Positions 10,118 to 19,703 of a stretch of DNA of 36,112 nt are shown piece after piece. The notes beneath the pieces were generated by a model. It made no database searches. It saw nothing but the letters and a program-made list of their open reading frames with translations, and had not been told where the DNA came from. Within the stretch, counting starts at the first letter, position 1. The number at the start of each line of letters is the position of its first letter. Origin of the DNA: Paracoccaceae bacterium (GTDB taxonomy: Bacteria > Pseudomonadota > Alphaproteobacteria > Rhodobacterales > Rhodobacteraceae); contig JAKVCP010000004.1 in assembly GCA_022448925.1 (NCBI GenBank), positions 1 to 36,112 on the forward strand. The letters are read 5' to 3'. Made by a program: the position numbers and the translations under genes.

Positions 10118-11272
10118 TTGACACCCGGGGCGCGATATCAGGCTGCGATTGAAGTTTTGGACGCTGTTGCCTCGGGAATGCCAGCAGAGCAGGCTTTGAC
10201 CCGCTGGGCACGCAAATCTCGTTTTGCTGGCTCACGCGATCGCGCGGCTGTGCGCGATCACGTCTTTGACGTCGTGCGTTGCAGACGCACCTGTGCGGCA
10301 CTCGGTGGGGGGCATTCAGGGCGCGCGCTTGTTCTTGGCATGTTGCGCGATGCCGGGATTGACCCTGCCACTGTGTTTGATGGTCAAGGATACGGCCCGT
10401 CCTCTTTGACGTCTGATGAAGAAACGTTCGACCCCGAATTGGCACCAAACGACTCTTGGGACTTGCCGGATTGGCTGTGCGATCGTCTGCAGGCATCCCA
10501 TGGCGCCGCCGCGCGGGAGATCGCGCGTGCGTTGCGCAGTCGGGCGCCGGTGTTTATCCGCGCGAACCTGGCCAAGGCTGCTCGGTCCGAGGTCGCAACC
10601 CTGTTGCACCAAGAGGGGATCGAGACGACAGAACATCACATGTCCAAATCAGCGTTGCGCGTTGTGGAGGGCGCACGCCGCATTTCCGGTTCAACGGCAT
10701 TCACCAAGGGATTGATCGAACTTCAGGACGCTGCCAGCCAGGCCGTGTCCGATCTTGTGCCTTTGGCTGAGAACATCAAGGTTCTGGATTACTGCGCTGG
10801 AGGAGGGGGCAAATCGCTCGCCCTGGCAGCGCGGCGACCGTCGATAAAGATTACTGCGCATGACTTCGATCCCAGGCGGATGACAGATTTGCCGGCTCGG
10901 GCCCGTCGTGCCGGAGCAGAGATATCTGTGCAAACCAAAGTGCATGGTGCGTTCGACGTTGTGTTGTGCGATGTTCCCTGCTCAGGGTCTGGTGCATGGC
11001 GCCGGTCGCCTGAGGGAAAGTGGGTGTTGAGCCCGCAGCGCCTTTCGGACCTGTGCCGGACACAGGCTGAGATACTCGACACATGCGCTCAGAGATGTCG
11101 CCCGCAGGGGCACTTGGTCTATGTGACCTGCTCTATGTTGAACGAAGAGAATGCGGATCAGATTGCTGCGTTCACAGCCCGTCATGATGGCTGGCGATGC
11201 CAGATGTCACGGCAGTTTCTGCCGCAAGACGGCGGTGACGGGTTCTTCATTGCTTTGCTGGTTTCATCATAA
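10118..11272 (+). CDS. rsmB: RsmB-like 16S rRNA (cytosine-C5) methyltransferase
   Basis: A 384-residue S-adenosylmethionine-dependent methyltransferase of the RsmB/Nop2 family, expected to methylate a cytosine of 16S rRNA. The N-terminus resembles an NusB/RsmB-type RNA-binding region (W-A-R-K-S-R-F-A-G-S-R-D-R-A-A-V-R-D-H). The SAM-binding loop is V-L-D-Y-C-A-G-G-G-G-K-S. The two characteristic cysteines are present: Cys288 in D-V-P-C-S-G-S-G and Cys338 in V-T-C-S-M-L-N-E-E-N, the second matching the usual catalytic position. The start is TTG 10118 with AAAGGG just upstream; no ATG fits the conserved N-terminus better. The symbol is by family, since alphaproteobacteria carry several paralogues and target position cannot be read from sequence. 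Confidence 0.82.
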   Translation: MTPGARYQAAIEVLDAVASGMPAEQALTRWARKSRFAGSRDRAAVRDHVFDVVRCRRTCAALGGGHSGRALVLGMLRDAGIDPATVFDGQGYGPSSLTSDEETFDPELAPNDSWDLPDWLCDRLQASHGAAAREIARALRSRAPVFIRANLAKAARSEVATLLHQEGIETTEHHMSKSALRVVEGARRISGSTAFTKGLIELQDAASQAVSDLVPLAENIKVLDYCAGGGGKSLALAARRPSIKITAHDFDPRRMTDLPARARRAGAEISVQTKVHGAFDVVLCDVPCSGSGAWRRSPEGKWVLSPQRLSDLCRTQAEILDTCAQRCRPQGHLVYVTCSMLNEENADQIAAFTARHDGWRCQMSRQFLPQDGGDGFFIALLVSS

Positions 11273-11301
11273 TTCAACTTTGGATTGACTCACGTCTCTG
11301 C

Positions 11302-11317
11302 TTAAACTGAGGTTAAC
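11302..11317 (+). promoter_or_regulatory. Putative CtrA-binding box upstream of cckA
   Basis: TTAA (11302-11305), seven bases, then TTAAC (11313-11317) matches the CtrA consensus TTAA-N7-TTAAC. It lies about 50 bases before the cckA start in a 92-base gap. The pattern is seen directly; binding by CtrA is inferred. CckA sits at the top of the phosphorelay that activates CtrA, so this site would close a feedback loop. Confidence 0.55.
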
Positions 11318-11364
11318 CAGTTTCGGGCACACCGGACTGTGAGGAAACAGATCAGGGTAGCCCA

Positions 11365-13671
11365 GTGGAGATGCAACTGACACAGTTTGGTACCGCAACT
11401 CGTTTGGCCAGACGCATAAGAGATCTCTGGACACTCATTCTGCCTCTGGGCGTGGCTCTGCTTCTTGCGGCACCGTTCTTCCCTGCTCCGCAGATCACGC
11501 TTGCCATGACAGGAGCTGGCACAACTATTTTCCTGGTGCTTTTTGTTTCCTTTGGCGTGTGGTTGCAAGCGAGAGCCGCGTCAAAAAGGACCGCTCGTGC
11601 GCTGAAGCGACTGATGATGCGTGACAAGACGGCAACCTTGGTGTCAGATTCAGGTGACCGCATTTCATTTCTGAACGACGCTGCCGCAAAAGGAGTTGGC
11701 GCCAAGTCTCGCACCTCACTTGCGGCGTGGTTCAGCGGATTGTTCGCAGATGCCAGCCGGCTGATCTATGCCTTGCAATCTCGTGCAGCCGAAGATGGGA
11801 CCGCGACCGAGGATGTAGAAACGCGTGCGGGTGTTCTGCGGGTGACCGCAACGTTGGCAGCGCCCGATGTCTTCGTTTGGCGGGTTGAGGACCTGGAGAA
11901 GCGGCCGTCCTCTGGCGTCGCTTCTGCGCAGGTTCCAATGCTGACACTGGGTCGTAACGGGGCAGTTTTGTCGATGAACGAAACTGCGCGCTCACTGACC
12001 GGAAAACGCGTCCGATCCCTGAGCGACCTTGTGACAGACCTTCCCGTGCGTTCCGGTGACGTTCATACTGTGGTGACCCAAGATGGTGAGATCCATCGCG
12101 AACTCAGATTGATTGAAAGTGGCGCTGGGCGCGAAGAACTGTTGTTGCTTCCTCCGCGTTCTGTTGATCTGGCTGTGGGGACCGGGATCACGTTTGACAC
12201 GCTTCCCGTTGCATTGATCGAGGTGTCGGCGAAGGGCGATATCCTGCGGGCGAACGCGCAGGCCCTGGGATTGATCAACGCCAAGGTCGATTTGCACACG
12301 CGACTTGCAGACGTGATGGAGGGATTGGGTCGTCCGATAGATGATTGGCTGGCAGAGGCAGCGGCGGGGCGCGGCCTGCACCGGTCAGAGTTTTTGCGCC
12401 TATCTCGCGCGGACCGTGAGATGTTTGTTCAGGTCACGCTGAACAAGATGGTTTCTGGGCCGGATGTGACGCTTGTCGCCGTGCTGAATGATGCGACGGA
12501 ACTGAAGACACTGGAAGCCCAGTTCGTTCAAAGTCAGAAGATGCAAGCCATTGGTCAGCTTGCTGGCGGGGTAGCACATGACTTCAACAATCTATTGACT
12601 GCAATATCAGGGCATTGTGACCTTCTTTTGCTACGCCATGACAAAGATCATCCGGACTACCCAGACTTGGTTCAGATCAATCAGAACGCCAATCGCGCGG
12701 CAGCTTTGGTCGGTCAGCTCTTGGCATTTTCACGCAAGCAGACGCTCAGACCGCAGGCGCTTGACCTGCGGGACACGCTGTCAGATCTGACCCATTTGCT
12801 CAATCGCTTGGTCGGGGAAAGGGTTACACTCACATTCAAACACGATCCAGAGCTTGCACCGATTAGGGCGGACAAAAGACAGTTGGAGCAGGTGATCATG
12901 AACCTGGTTGTCAACGCACGCGATTCCATGCCGAGTGGGGGGGCTATTCGGATCGAGACCCTTGCCCTTGATCTGGACCAGCCGCTTGAACGGGATCGGA
13001 CGGTGGTTCCGCCCGGTCGCTATGCGACCGTAAAGGTGATCGACCATGGTGTCGGGATCCCTCAGGACAAGCAGCAAAAGATCTTTGAACCATTCTATTC
13101 CAGTAAGAAACCCAGCGAGGGCACTGGTCTTGGTCTGTCAACAGTTTATGGAATCGTTAAGCAGACCGGTGGGTTTGTCTTTGTAGACAGTGTGTCTGGC
13201 CATGGCAGTTGTTTTACCATCTTTCTGCCTATCCATGTCGCAACTGCACGCATGGATGCGGCGTCACCTGAGGATCCGCACAAAACCCAGACGCTGCCTC
13301 TTAGAGATGATGGCGTCGTTCTGCTGGTTGAAGACGAAGCCCCGGTTCGCGCCTTTGCCGCGAGGGCATTGAGACTGCGTGGCTATACTGTGATTGAGGC
13401 GGAGAACGCCGAAGCGGCGCTTGAGGCTCTTGAAGATCCTCGACTGAAGGTGGATGTTTTTGTGACGGACGTTGTCATGCCGGGGTTGGATGGGCCGACC
13501 TGGGTGCAGCAAGCGCTAAAAAGCCGGCCCGATACAAAGGTGATCTTTGTTTCCGGATACGCAGAGGATGTTTTCAAAAACGGACAAGTCCCTGTGGACG
13601 ACGCGGTTTTTCTGCAAAAGCCGTTCTCACTGATGGAACTGACCGAAACCGTTCACGGACGCCTTCACTAG
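11365..13671 (+). CDS. cckA: CckA-type hybrid histidine kinase
   Basis: A 768-residue membrane sensor kinase. Two hydrophobic segments lie at about residues 24-42 and 47-66, followed by PAS-like regions up to about 390. The HisKA box reads G-G-V-A-H-D-F-N-N-L-L-T with phospho-accepting His405. The ATPase domain shows N-L-V-V-N-A-R-D-S-M-P and G-T-G-L-G-L-S-T-V-Y-G-I-V. A C-terminal receiver domain (V-L-L-V-E-D-E) has phospho-acceptor Asp702 in V-T-D-V-V-M-P-G. Domain order and the H-D-F-N-N-L-L-T box are those of CckA, which passes phosphate through ChpT to CtrA; in Rhodobacterales this pathway is linked to motility and gene-transfer-agent control. GTG 11365 has AGGG upstream at normal spacing; ATG 11371 is the alternative. 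Its stop codon overlaps the stop of the IS481 relic on the other strand. Confidence 0.92.
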   Translation: MEMQLTQFGTATRLARRIRDLWTLILPLGVALLLAAPFFPAPQITLAMTGAGTTIFLVLFVSFGVWLQARAASKRTARALKRLMMRDKTATLVSDSGDRISFLNDAAAKGVGAKSRTSLAAWFSGLFADASRLIYALQSRAAEDGTATEDVETRAGVLRVTATLAAPDVFVWRVEDLEKRPSSGVASAQVPMLTLGRNGAVLSMNETARSLTGKRVRSLSDLVTDLPVRSGDVHTVVTQDGEIHRELRLIESGAGREELLLLPPRSVDLAVGTGITFDTLPVALIEVSAKGDILRANAQALGLINAKVDLHTRLADVMEGLGRPIDDWLAEAAAGRGLHRSEFLRLSRADREMFVQVTLNKMVSGPDVTLVAVLNDATELKTLEAQFVQSQKMQAIGQLAGGVAHDFNNLLTAISGHCDLLLLRHDKDHPDYPDLVQINQNANRAAALVGQLLAFSRKQTLRPQALDLRDTLSDLTHLLNRLVGERVTLTFKHDPELAPIRADKRQLEQVIMNLVVNARDSMPSGGAIRIETLALDLDQPLERDRTVVPPGRYATVKVIDHGVGIPQDKQQKIFEPFYSSKKPSEGTGLGLSTVYGIVKQTGGFVFVDSVSGHGSCFTIFLPIHVATARMDAASPEDPHKTQTLPLRDDGVVLLVEDEAPVRAFAARALRLRGYTVIEAENAEAALEALEDPRLKVDVFVTDVVMPGLDGPTWVQQALKSRPDTKVIFVSGYAEDVFKNGQVPVDDAVFLQKPFSLMELTETVHGRLH

Positions 13672-14609
13672 TCGCCACATCCCGGAAGGTCCTGTGTTTG
13701 TTTCTTGAACAGGTCTCGCAAGAGTTTGCGCCAGTGCTTCATCGCCTGCAATTACGTTCTGCGGATCAATGCTGCGTGGGTGATGCCGGACTATCGCCAG
13801 AGGTAGCGGTGCAGCGTGGCCTCCAGCGCCTCGGCTGACCGAAAGTGGTGGCTCGTCGATCCGGCCGTCTAAGCGCCCGACCATGCTGTCAAGGCAATTT
13901 CGGCGGGGTCAGGCGGTGTTCAAATTTGAGGTCCGCGCAAAGCATGCCGACCTCGTGCTTGCCTTCCGCAGCGCATCTGCTCAGGCAGAAGAGGCGGTCG
14001 GTGATCTCTTTTCCATTCTCCGTGAGAATGGTGCGAAACCGGATCGGGCAGGCGCGTTCGGGGCCTCGCAGGATGCGCCGGGCGTGCGCCGGAGTCTGTG
14101 CCGTGAAGATGCGAATGCGGGCCCATCGCGTCGTCCAGTCGATAAAGACGAAGCGGACGCGATGGTGATTTTCGTACTTTATTTCCTATAGTTAGCTCTC
14201 GTCGATATGCGGCTACGCCGGTTCTTGCAGTTTGAAACCGCTGTGCCTGGGGTGGGGCGCTTTGGCCTTCAGATCGCGCAGGTTACCAACCCAATGCCTG
14301 CGCAAACAGCGGTCAATCCCCAAGTGCGAAACCTTCGTATCCAGGCATCGGCGTTCGACTGCAGCAGGTCATCTAGCGACATCAGACGCCGCGTGCGCAA
14401 GGAAACAGCGATGGCCCTGAGGGTGGGCGTCAGGGTGGGGTGCAGGTACGGCTGCGATCCTCGACGCGGTCTCGCTTGCGCCATGTTCACAGGGTCCGCT
14501 TGGTCGTCCTGTGGCGTTCGGCGAGTGCCCGCGCCGGGTCATCACTGACCTGTATCGCCGCCCTGACCTTTGGTGTATTGGCTGCCTGGCTGAGAACCTG
14601 GATCAGCAT
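13668..14609 (-). pseudogene. Decayed IS481-family transposase
   Basis: Reading the minus strand and allowing frame changes recovers a nearly full-length IS481-type transposase of about 314 codons. From ATG 14609 comes N-T-P-K-V-R-A-A-I-Q, then W-R-K-R-D-R-V-E-D-R-S in the helix-turn-helix region. The middle has D-R-C-L-R-R-H-W-V-G-N-L-R-D-L-K-A-K and H-I-D-E-S. The core contains R-F-R-T-I-L-T-E-N-G-K-E and L-K-F-E-H-R-L-T-P-P-K. It ends Q-A-M-K-H-W-R-K-L and L-P-G-C-G-D before a stop at 13668-13670. At least four in-frame stops, three of them clustered near 14180-14215, and several frameshifts break it. The second catalytic Asp (usually L-T-D-N-G) is Glu, and the expected catalytic Glu of M-V-E-R-F is Gly, so it is dead. 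No clear terminal inverted repeats were found by eye. Confidence 0.88.
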
Positions 14610-14687
14610 GTTGCTGTACGGTCCCGCGCCTCAGTCAGACCCCAGCGTGCCGTAAAAAGCGCTGACCCACGAGAGGCCATGTGATCA

Positions 14688-15320
14688 TCAAAGATGGAAC
14701 TGGTCGGAGTTTGGAACGGCTCCGTTGCATGCAGCGGTCTTCCAAAGGTCAAAGTCGTCTCTGAACTTGCGACGCAAGCGGGCTTCATTTTTTTCAGAAA
14801 GATGGCCTGCCAATCCGCCAGAGGCGTTTCTTTGTTCAAGCGTTATGGACAGCGACAAGCGTGCTTCGAGGAAGGCGCGCAGGGCAGTTTGGTCCTCATA
14901 GCGGAACAGATGTGTCACGCCCACACCGTTTGGGCGTGGCTCAAGAAACTTGGCTTGGCTGCCAACATTGGCGAACGGTGGTCGATCACCTTTCATGTAG
15001 GACTCGACGAAAGTGTCGAATGTCATGTCTTTGGTTGAGGTCGGTTGCCCATCAAGGAACGGGCGCTGCCGATATCTGTACCAACTGTCCAGCCAACTGA
15101 TCGGTTCTCTTACAACGGCCAGAACGTCCATTGATTCGGCGCCCATCTTGGCGAGCATGGGGCGGAAGAACCTGTTGTACCTGTAAAGTGGCGCGTGTTT
15201 CAACTCCGGCGGATCCAACACCGAAATCGCTGCATGACCCCGAAGCGCGTGTTCATAGGCAGTTGTTCCGGTTTTTGGAACTGCCAAAAAAACAAGCCTT
15301 TGCTTCCAAAAAATCAACAT
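14688..15320 (-). CDS. Sulfotransferase-family protein
   Basis: A 210-residue protein related to PAPS-dependent sulfotransferases. The 5'-phosphosulfate loop is seen near the N-terminus as A-V-P-K-T-G-T-T-A-Y-E-H-A-L, and the 3'-phosphate loop as V-L-A-V-V-R-E-P-I-S-W-L-D-S-W-Y-R-Y. Both are intact. At 210 residues it is short for a sulfotransferase but typical of the small bacterial members, which may modify surface carbohydrates; the acceptor is unknown. ATG 15320 was chosen because AGGA stands 7 bases before it; an in-frame GTG at 15347 is less likely. It is the only intact minus-strand gene in the guaB-to-alaS block and lies next to the IS481 relic, which suggests that it came in by insertion. 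It shares an upstream region with recA. Confidence 0.8.
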   Translation of the reverse strand: MLIFWKQRLVFLAVPKTGTTAYEHALRGHAAISVLDPPELKHAPLYRYNRFFRPMLAKMGAESMDVLAVVREPISWLDSWYRYRQRPFLDGQPTSTKDMTFDTFVESYMKGDRPPFANVGSQAKFLEPRPNGVGVTHLFRYEDQTALRAFLEARLSLSITLEQRNASGGLAGHLSEKNEARLRRKFRDDFDLWKTAACNGAVPNSDQFHL

Positions 15321-15451
15321 TCTTCTGTCCTGCCTCGGCGAGGCCACAAGTGTTTTGCGGCCTTTGTAAACATCTCTTTAACCATCGCGGCGCAGACTGA
15401 GAAAGGAAAGATTTTACTTGAAATGTTCTCTTTTTGATCTCATACGATTTG

Positions 15452-15466
15452 GAACAAGACGAGAAC
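15452..15466 (+). promoter_or_regulatory. LexA (SOS) box upstream of recA
   Basis: GAACAAGACGAGAAC is a perfect GAAC-N7-GAAC, the operator known for alphaproteobacterial LexA. It lies 53 bases before the recA ATG and 132 bases before the divergent sulfotransferase start, so either or both could be controlled by it; recA is the expected target. Confidence 0.85.
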
Positions 15467-15518
15467 AAATGCAGCAATTGCCGCCCGGCAGCGGGTGTGG
15501 GATAAGGAACCTGAACGT

Positions 15519-16586
15519 ATGGCAACGGCAGATCTTTTATCAATGAGCAGCAAGAAATCCCAAGATAAGCAAAAGGCGCTGGACAGCGCACTTTCACAGA
15601 TCGAGCGTCAGTTCGGAAAAGGCTCGATCATGAAACTGGGTGGCGATAACACTCTGCAAGACATTGAGGCAACTTCCACCGGGTCGTTGGGGTTGGATAT
15701 CGCGCTCGGTATCGGAGGTCTGCCGAAAGGTCGCATTATCGAGATTTACGGGCCAGAAAGCTCGGGCAAGACCACGCTGACGCTGCATTGCGTGGCGGAA
15801 GAGCAGAAAAAGGGCGGCGTCTGTGCCTTTGTCGACGCGGAACATGCGCTGGACCCCCAGTACGCCAAAAAACTTGGTGTGGATCTTGATGAACTTTTGA
15901 TCAGCCAACCCGATACTGGCGAGCAAGCGCTTGAGATCACGGATACTCTGGTGCGGTCCGGCGCAGTAAACTTGGTTGTGGTCGATTCAGTTGCCGCACT
16001 GACGCCGAAGTCGGAACTGGAAGGCGACATGGGGGACAGCAGCGTGGGCGTGCATGCACGCCTGATGAGCCAAGCCATGCGCAAACTGACCGGCTCAATC
16101 AGCAGATCAAACTGCATGGTTATCTTCATCAACCAGATCAGGATGAAGATCGGCGTGATGTTTGGCTCGCCCGAAACCACGACTGGCGGCAACGCACTTA
16201 AGTTCTACAGTTCTGTCCGCCTCGATATTCGCCGGATCGGCTCTATCAAGGACCGGGACGAAGTTGTCGGTAACGCGACACGGGTGAAGGTGGTCAAGAA
16301 CAAGGTGGCCCCGCCGTTCAAGCAGGTAGAGTTCGACATCATGTATGGCGAAGGTATCTCAAAAATGGGAGAGCTGCTGGACCTTGGCGTGAAGGCGGGT
16401 GTGGTTGGCAAATCGGGGTCATGGTTCAGTTACGGTGATGAGCGGATTGGCCAAGGACGCGAAAATGCCAAAAATTTCCTACGGGAAAACACCCGAATGG
16501 CGCTTGAAATCGAAGATAAAATTCGTGCGGCACATGGTTTGGAATTCGACATGCCCCCCGATGATGAGGCCTTGGTAGAAGACTGA
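15519..16586 (+). CDS. recA: Recombinase RecA
   Basis: A 355-residue DNA-dependent ATPase for homologous recombination, and coprotease for LexA. Walker A is G-P-E-S-S-G-K-T at residues 78-85. The segments [22 protein letters not shown] and [20 protein letters not shown] (Walker B, start of loop L2) are all standard, and the acidic C-terminus ends [11 protein letters not shown] 15519 starts the conserved M-A-T-A-D-L-L; the in-frame start at 15495 has no support, while AAGGAA lies 8 bases before 15519. The SOS box upstream indicates LexA control. A hairpin at 16636-16665 follows the stop, so recA and alaS are probably separate transcripts. Confidence 0.98.
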   Translation: MATADLLSMSSKKSQDKQKALDSALSQIERQFGKGSIMKLGGDNTLQDIEATSTGSLGLDIALGIGGLPKGRIIEIYGPESSGKTTLTLHCVAEEQKKGGVCAFVDAEHALDPQYAKKLGVDLDELLISQPDTGEQALEITDTLVRSGAVNLVVVDSVAALTPKSELEGDMGDSSVGVHARLMSQAMRKLTGSISRSNCMVIFINQIRMKIGVMFGSPETTTGGNALKFYSSVRLDIRRIGSIKDRDEVVGNATRVKVVKNKVAPPFKQVEFDIMYGEGISKMGELLDLGVKAGVVGKSGSWFSYGDERIGQGRENAKNFLRENTRMALEIEDKIRAAHGLEFDMPPDDEALVED

Positions 16587-16635
16587 TCGACTGCGAGCAG
16601 CCTCATCACGGCGAGCGATACAACCGCCATCCCGG

Positions 16636-16665
16636 AGAACGGCGTCGCTGAAGATACGCCGTTCT
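16636..16665 (+). terminator. Hairpin downstream of recA
   Basis: AGAACGGCGT (16636-16645) pairs perfectly with ACGCCGTTCT (16656-16665) around a 10-base loop, 50 bases after the recA stop. Only two T residues follow, so it may act as a weak intrinsic terminator or as a 3'-end stabiliser. Confidence 0.6.
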
Positions 16666-17037
16666 TGCTGATGTTGAGCGTATCTTTGCACTGACCGGTT
16701 CCGGAAGGAATCGTGCTAGGCCTTCTGCGACGTCTTGCGCCCGCATGAAAATTTGACAGCGACCTTCAACAGGTGTTCTGGACGAGCCGACTGGGATGAC
16801 GAGCCGACTGGGCTTTAGGGCGCCTGGCTGAGGGTCATTTATCTTGGATGTGCCAGATCTTGCCCCGCTGGTGCCCGTCGAGTTGCCGCCACAGTCATGG
16901 TAATGCACTTTTCAGGTGCATTGTGGCCCCTTGCGAGTGGCTCGGCTGTCTTGCTGGCTGGCAAGGTGTGGACATGATCATCTGCGCAGCTTACACGGAA
17001 CGATGACCCCACCGAGACGCGAAAGTTCCACCGAGCC
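16666..17037 (+). other. recA-alaS intergenic region with alaS leader hairpin
   Basis: I see no convincing gene here; reading frames on both strands lack recognisable domains. Two structural elements stand out: a 17-base tandem repeat at 16781-16814, and a hairpin in which AATGCAC (16902-16908) pairs with GTGCATT (16916-16922), with CCAC and GTGG flanking it as a possible second stem. The hairpin lies about 115 bases before the alaS start and could be part of its leader. The alaS ribosome binding site is weak (CGAG just before the ATG). Confidence 0.45.
16781..16814. repeat. 17-base tandem repeat, two copies
   Basis: GACGAGCCGACTGGGAT at 16781-16797 is followed directly by the same sequence with one change (AT to CT) at 16798-16814. 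It lies in non-coding sequence between recA and alaS and looks like a slippage duplication. Confidence 0.85.
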
Positions 17038-19698
17038 ATGGCAACCCTGAACGACATCCGATCAACTTTTCTGAATTACTTTGAGAAGCAAGGCCATGAG
17101 GTCGTTTCTTCCAGCCCGCTGGTGCCGCGCAATGATCCGACCTTGATGTTCGTCAATTCAGGCATGGTGCAGTTCAAGAACCTTTTCACAGGCGTCGAAA
17201 AACGTAACTACAGCCGTGCAACGACAAGCCAGAAATGTGTACGGGCTGGCGGTAAGCACAATGATCTCGACAATGTTGGGTACACGGCGCGCCACCATAC
17301 ATTCTTTGAAATGCTTGGAAACTTCAGCTTTGGTGATTACTTCAAAACCGAAGCGATCCCTTTTGCCTGGGAATTGATCACCAAGGATTTTGACATCGAT
17401 GCCAAGCGGCTTCTGACGACGGTGTATCACACCGACGATGAAGCCTTTGAAATCTGGAAAAAGGTCGGGGTGCCCGAAGACCGGATCATCCGGATATCGA
17501 CCTCTGACAATTTCTGGCAGATGGGCCCAACGGGTCCTTGCGGTCCATGTACGGAAATTTTCTACGATCACGGCGACCATATCTGGGGGGGGCCTCCGGG
17601 ATCGGCTGACGAAGATGGCGATCGGTTCATCGAAATATGGAATGTGGTCTTCATGCAGAATGAGCAGTTCGAGGACGGCTCTATGAAAGCGCTCGATATG
17701 CAGTCGATCGATACCGGCATGGGGCTGGAGCGGATCGGTGCGCTGCTGCAGGGCAAGCATGACAATTATGACACTGATCTGATGCGCAGCCTGATTGAGG
17801 CGTCAGCAGATGCAACCAGCGCTGACCCGGATGGGCCGGGCAATGTGCATCATCGCGTTATTGCAGATCATTTGCGATCGACCTCGTTCTTGATCGCGGA
17901 TGGGGTTATGCCCTCCAATGAAGGTCGCGGCTATGTGTTGCGCCGCATCATGCGCCGCGCCATGCGTCATGTGCATCTGTTGGGGTCAAAGGATCCTGTG
18001 ATGCATCGGCTTGTTCCGGCCCTCGTGCGCAAGATGGGGGGCGCCTATCCAGAGTTGGGACAGGCTCAGGCCTTGATTGAGGAAACGCTCCGGCTGGAAG
18101 AAACCCGATTCAAGCAGACGCTCGACCGTGGGCTGAAACTGCTGGATGATGAATTGGGCGGGCTGGCTGCGGATGCGCCTCTGCCGGGGCAAGCCGCGTT
18201 CAAACTGTATGATACCTATGGGTTCCCGCTGGACCTGACGCAGGATGCGCTGCGGGAAAAGGGCCGCGAGGTCGATTTAGAAGGCTTCGACGCCGCCATG
18301 GCAGAACAAAAAGCCAAGGCGCGCGCGGCTTGGGCCGGCAGTGGCGAGGCCGCAGATGCGACGATGTGGTTTGATATTGCCGAGGCGCATGGGGTCACTG
18401 ATTTTCTGGGCTATGACACCGAAACTGCCGAGGGCCAGATTGTCGCGTTGGTGCAGCATGGGTCTGAAGTCAACAAGGCCTCGGAAGGGCAAGAGCTGCA
18501 AGTTGTTCTGAATCAGACACCGTTTTACGCAGAGTCTGGCGGTCAAGTCGGGGACAGTGGGGTACTGCAAACGGAAACCGGTGAGGTGGCCGTGACTGAC
18601 ACACGCAAGGTCGCAGGCGTCTTTGTGCACGTTGGCACTGTCTCGCGGGGCGTTATTGAGGCCGGGCAGGGCGCAGTCCTGGAGGTGGATCACACGCGTC
18701 GCACCGCGATCCGGGCCAACCATTCTGCCACTCATCTGCTTCACGAAGCGCTGCGTCGTGCTCTGGGCGATCACGTTGCGCAGCGTGGGTCATTGAATTC
18801 GGATGATCGTTTGCGCTTTGATTTCAGCCACGGCAAGGCGTTGACGGCGGATGAGTTGCGACAGGTCGAAGACGAGGTGAATGCCTTTATCCGTCAGAAC
18901 AGTCCAGTCGAAACGCGGATTATGACGCCTGATGACGCTCGTGGTATGGGCGCACAGGCGCTCTTTGGTGAAAAATATGGTGACGAAGTCCGCGTGGTCT
19001 CTATGGGCACGTTGAACGGCTCAGGTAAAGGGGCCGCCTGCGACACCTATTCGCTTGAGCTTTGCGGTGGGACCCATGTGGGGCAGACTGGCGATATCGG
19101 TGTGTTCGTCACTCTGGGTGACAGCGCCTCCAGTGCCGGTGTGCGCAGGATCGAGGCCTTGACCGGTGCTGACGCTTTCCGCCATCTGGCGCAGCAGGGC
19201 CAAAAGCTGGCCGAGGCCGCGCAAGAGTTGAAGACGCAAACGACCGAGGTTCCAGCTCGCGTCAAGGCATTGCTGGATGAACGAAAAGCTTTGACAAATG
19301 AGGTTGCGCAACTGCGCCGTGATTTGGCTTTGGCAGGTGGGGCGGGGCAAACTGCGGGTTCTGACGTGCGTGAGGTGGCAGGGGTGCCGTTCTTGGCGCA
19401 GGTCTTGACCGGCGTTTCGGGAAAGGATCTGCCGCCCCTGATCGACGAACACAAATCCCGCATGGGTCGCGGCGCCGTTTTGCTGATTGCCGATACCGGC
19501 GGCAAGGCCGCGGTCGCCGCCGGGGTTACCAGTGATTTGACAAAAGACCTTTCCGCCGTGGATCTTGTGAGGGCGGCCGTTTCGGAACTGGGCGGCAAGG
19601 GGGGCGGAGGACGCCCCGATATGGCGCAAGGCGGCGGCAAGGATGCCAGCAACGCAGAGGCGGCGATTGCGGCCTCGGAAGCAGTGATAAAAGGATAA
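17038..19698 (+). CDS. alaS: Alanyl-tRNA synthetase
   Basis: An 886-residue class II synthetase of normal length. The catalytic core begins [15 protein letters not shown] and carries the motif [15 protein letters not shown] with [17 protein letters not shown]. The editing domain has the zinc-binding [12 protein letters not shown] and, further on, [13 protein letters not shown], so both aminoacylation and clearing of mischarged Ser/Gly should work. A C-Ala region closes the protein with a Gly-rich [16 protein letters not shown]. It charges tRNA-Ala in the cytoplasm. A DUF1330 gene starts 5 bases after its stop, so the two are likely translated from one message. Confidence 0.97.
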   Translation: MATLNDIRSTFLNYFEKQGHEVVSSSPLVPRNDPTLMFVNSGMVQFKNLFTGVEKRNYSRATTSQKCVRAGGKHNDLDNVGYTARHHTFFEMLGNFSFGDYFKTEAIPFAWELITKDFDIDAKRLLTTVYHTDDEAFEIWKKVGVPEDRIIRISTSDNFWQMGPTGPCGPCTEIFYDHGDHIWGGPPGSADEDGDRFIEIWNVVFMQNEQFEDGSMKALDMQSIDTGMGLERIGALLQGKHDNYDTDLMRSLIEASADATSADPDGPGNVHHRVIADHLRSTSFLIADGVMPSNEGRGYVLRRIMRRAMRHVHLLGSKDPVMHRLVPALVRKMGGAYPELGQAQALIEETLRLEETRFKQTLDRGLKLLDDELGGLAADAPLPGQAAFKLYDTYGFPLDLTQDALREKGREVDLEGFDAAMAEQKAKARAAWAGSGEAADATMWFDIAEAHGVTDFLGYDTETAEGQIVALVQHGSEVNKASEGQELQVVLNQTPFYAESGGQVGDSGVLQTETGEVAVTDTRKVAGVFVHVGTVSRGVIEAGQGAVLEVDHTRRTAIRANHSATHLLHEALRRALGDHVAQRGSLNSDDRLRFDFSHGKALTADELRQVEDEVNAFIRQNSPVETRIMTPDDARGMGAQALFGEKYGDEVRVVSMGTLNGSGKGAACDTYSLELCGGTHVGQTGDIGVFVTLGDSASSAGVRRIEALTGADAFRHLAQQGQKLAEAAQELKTQTTEVPARVKALLDERKALTNEVAQLRRDLALAGGAGQTAGSDVREVAGVPFLAQVLTGVSGKDLPPLIDEHKSRMGRGAVLLIADTGGKAAVAAGVTSDLTKDLSAVDLVRAAVSELGGKGGGGRPDMAQGGGKDASNAEAAIAASEAVIKG

Positions 19699-19703
19699 AC
19701 AAG

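Noticed and set aside
13845-14191. Plus-strand frames of about 100 codons between cckA and recA
   Set aside because: They are antisense to the recognisable IS481 transposase relic and show no family similarity.
15367-15382. TAAA-N7-TTAAC upstream of recA as a second CtrA box
   Set aside because: The left half-site has one mismatch in four, and the AT-rich promoter region makes chance matches likely; the site before cckA is the only full match seen.
16606-16908. 100-codon minus-strand frame between recA and alaS
   Set aside because: It spans the recA terminator hairpin and the 17-base tandem repeat, has no recognisable domain and no supported start.
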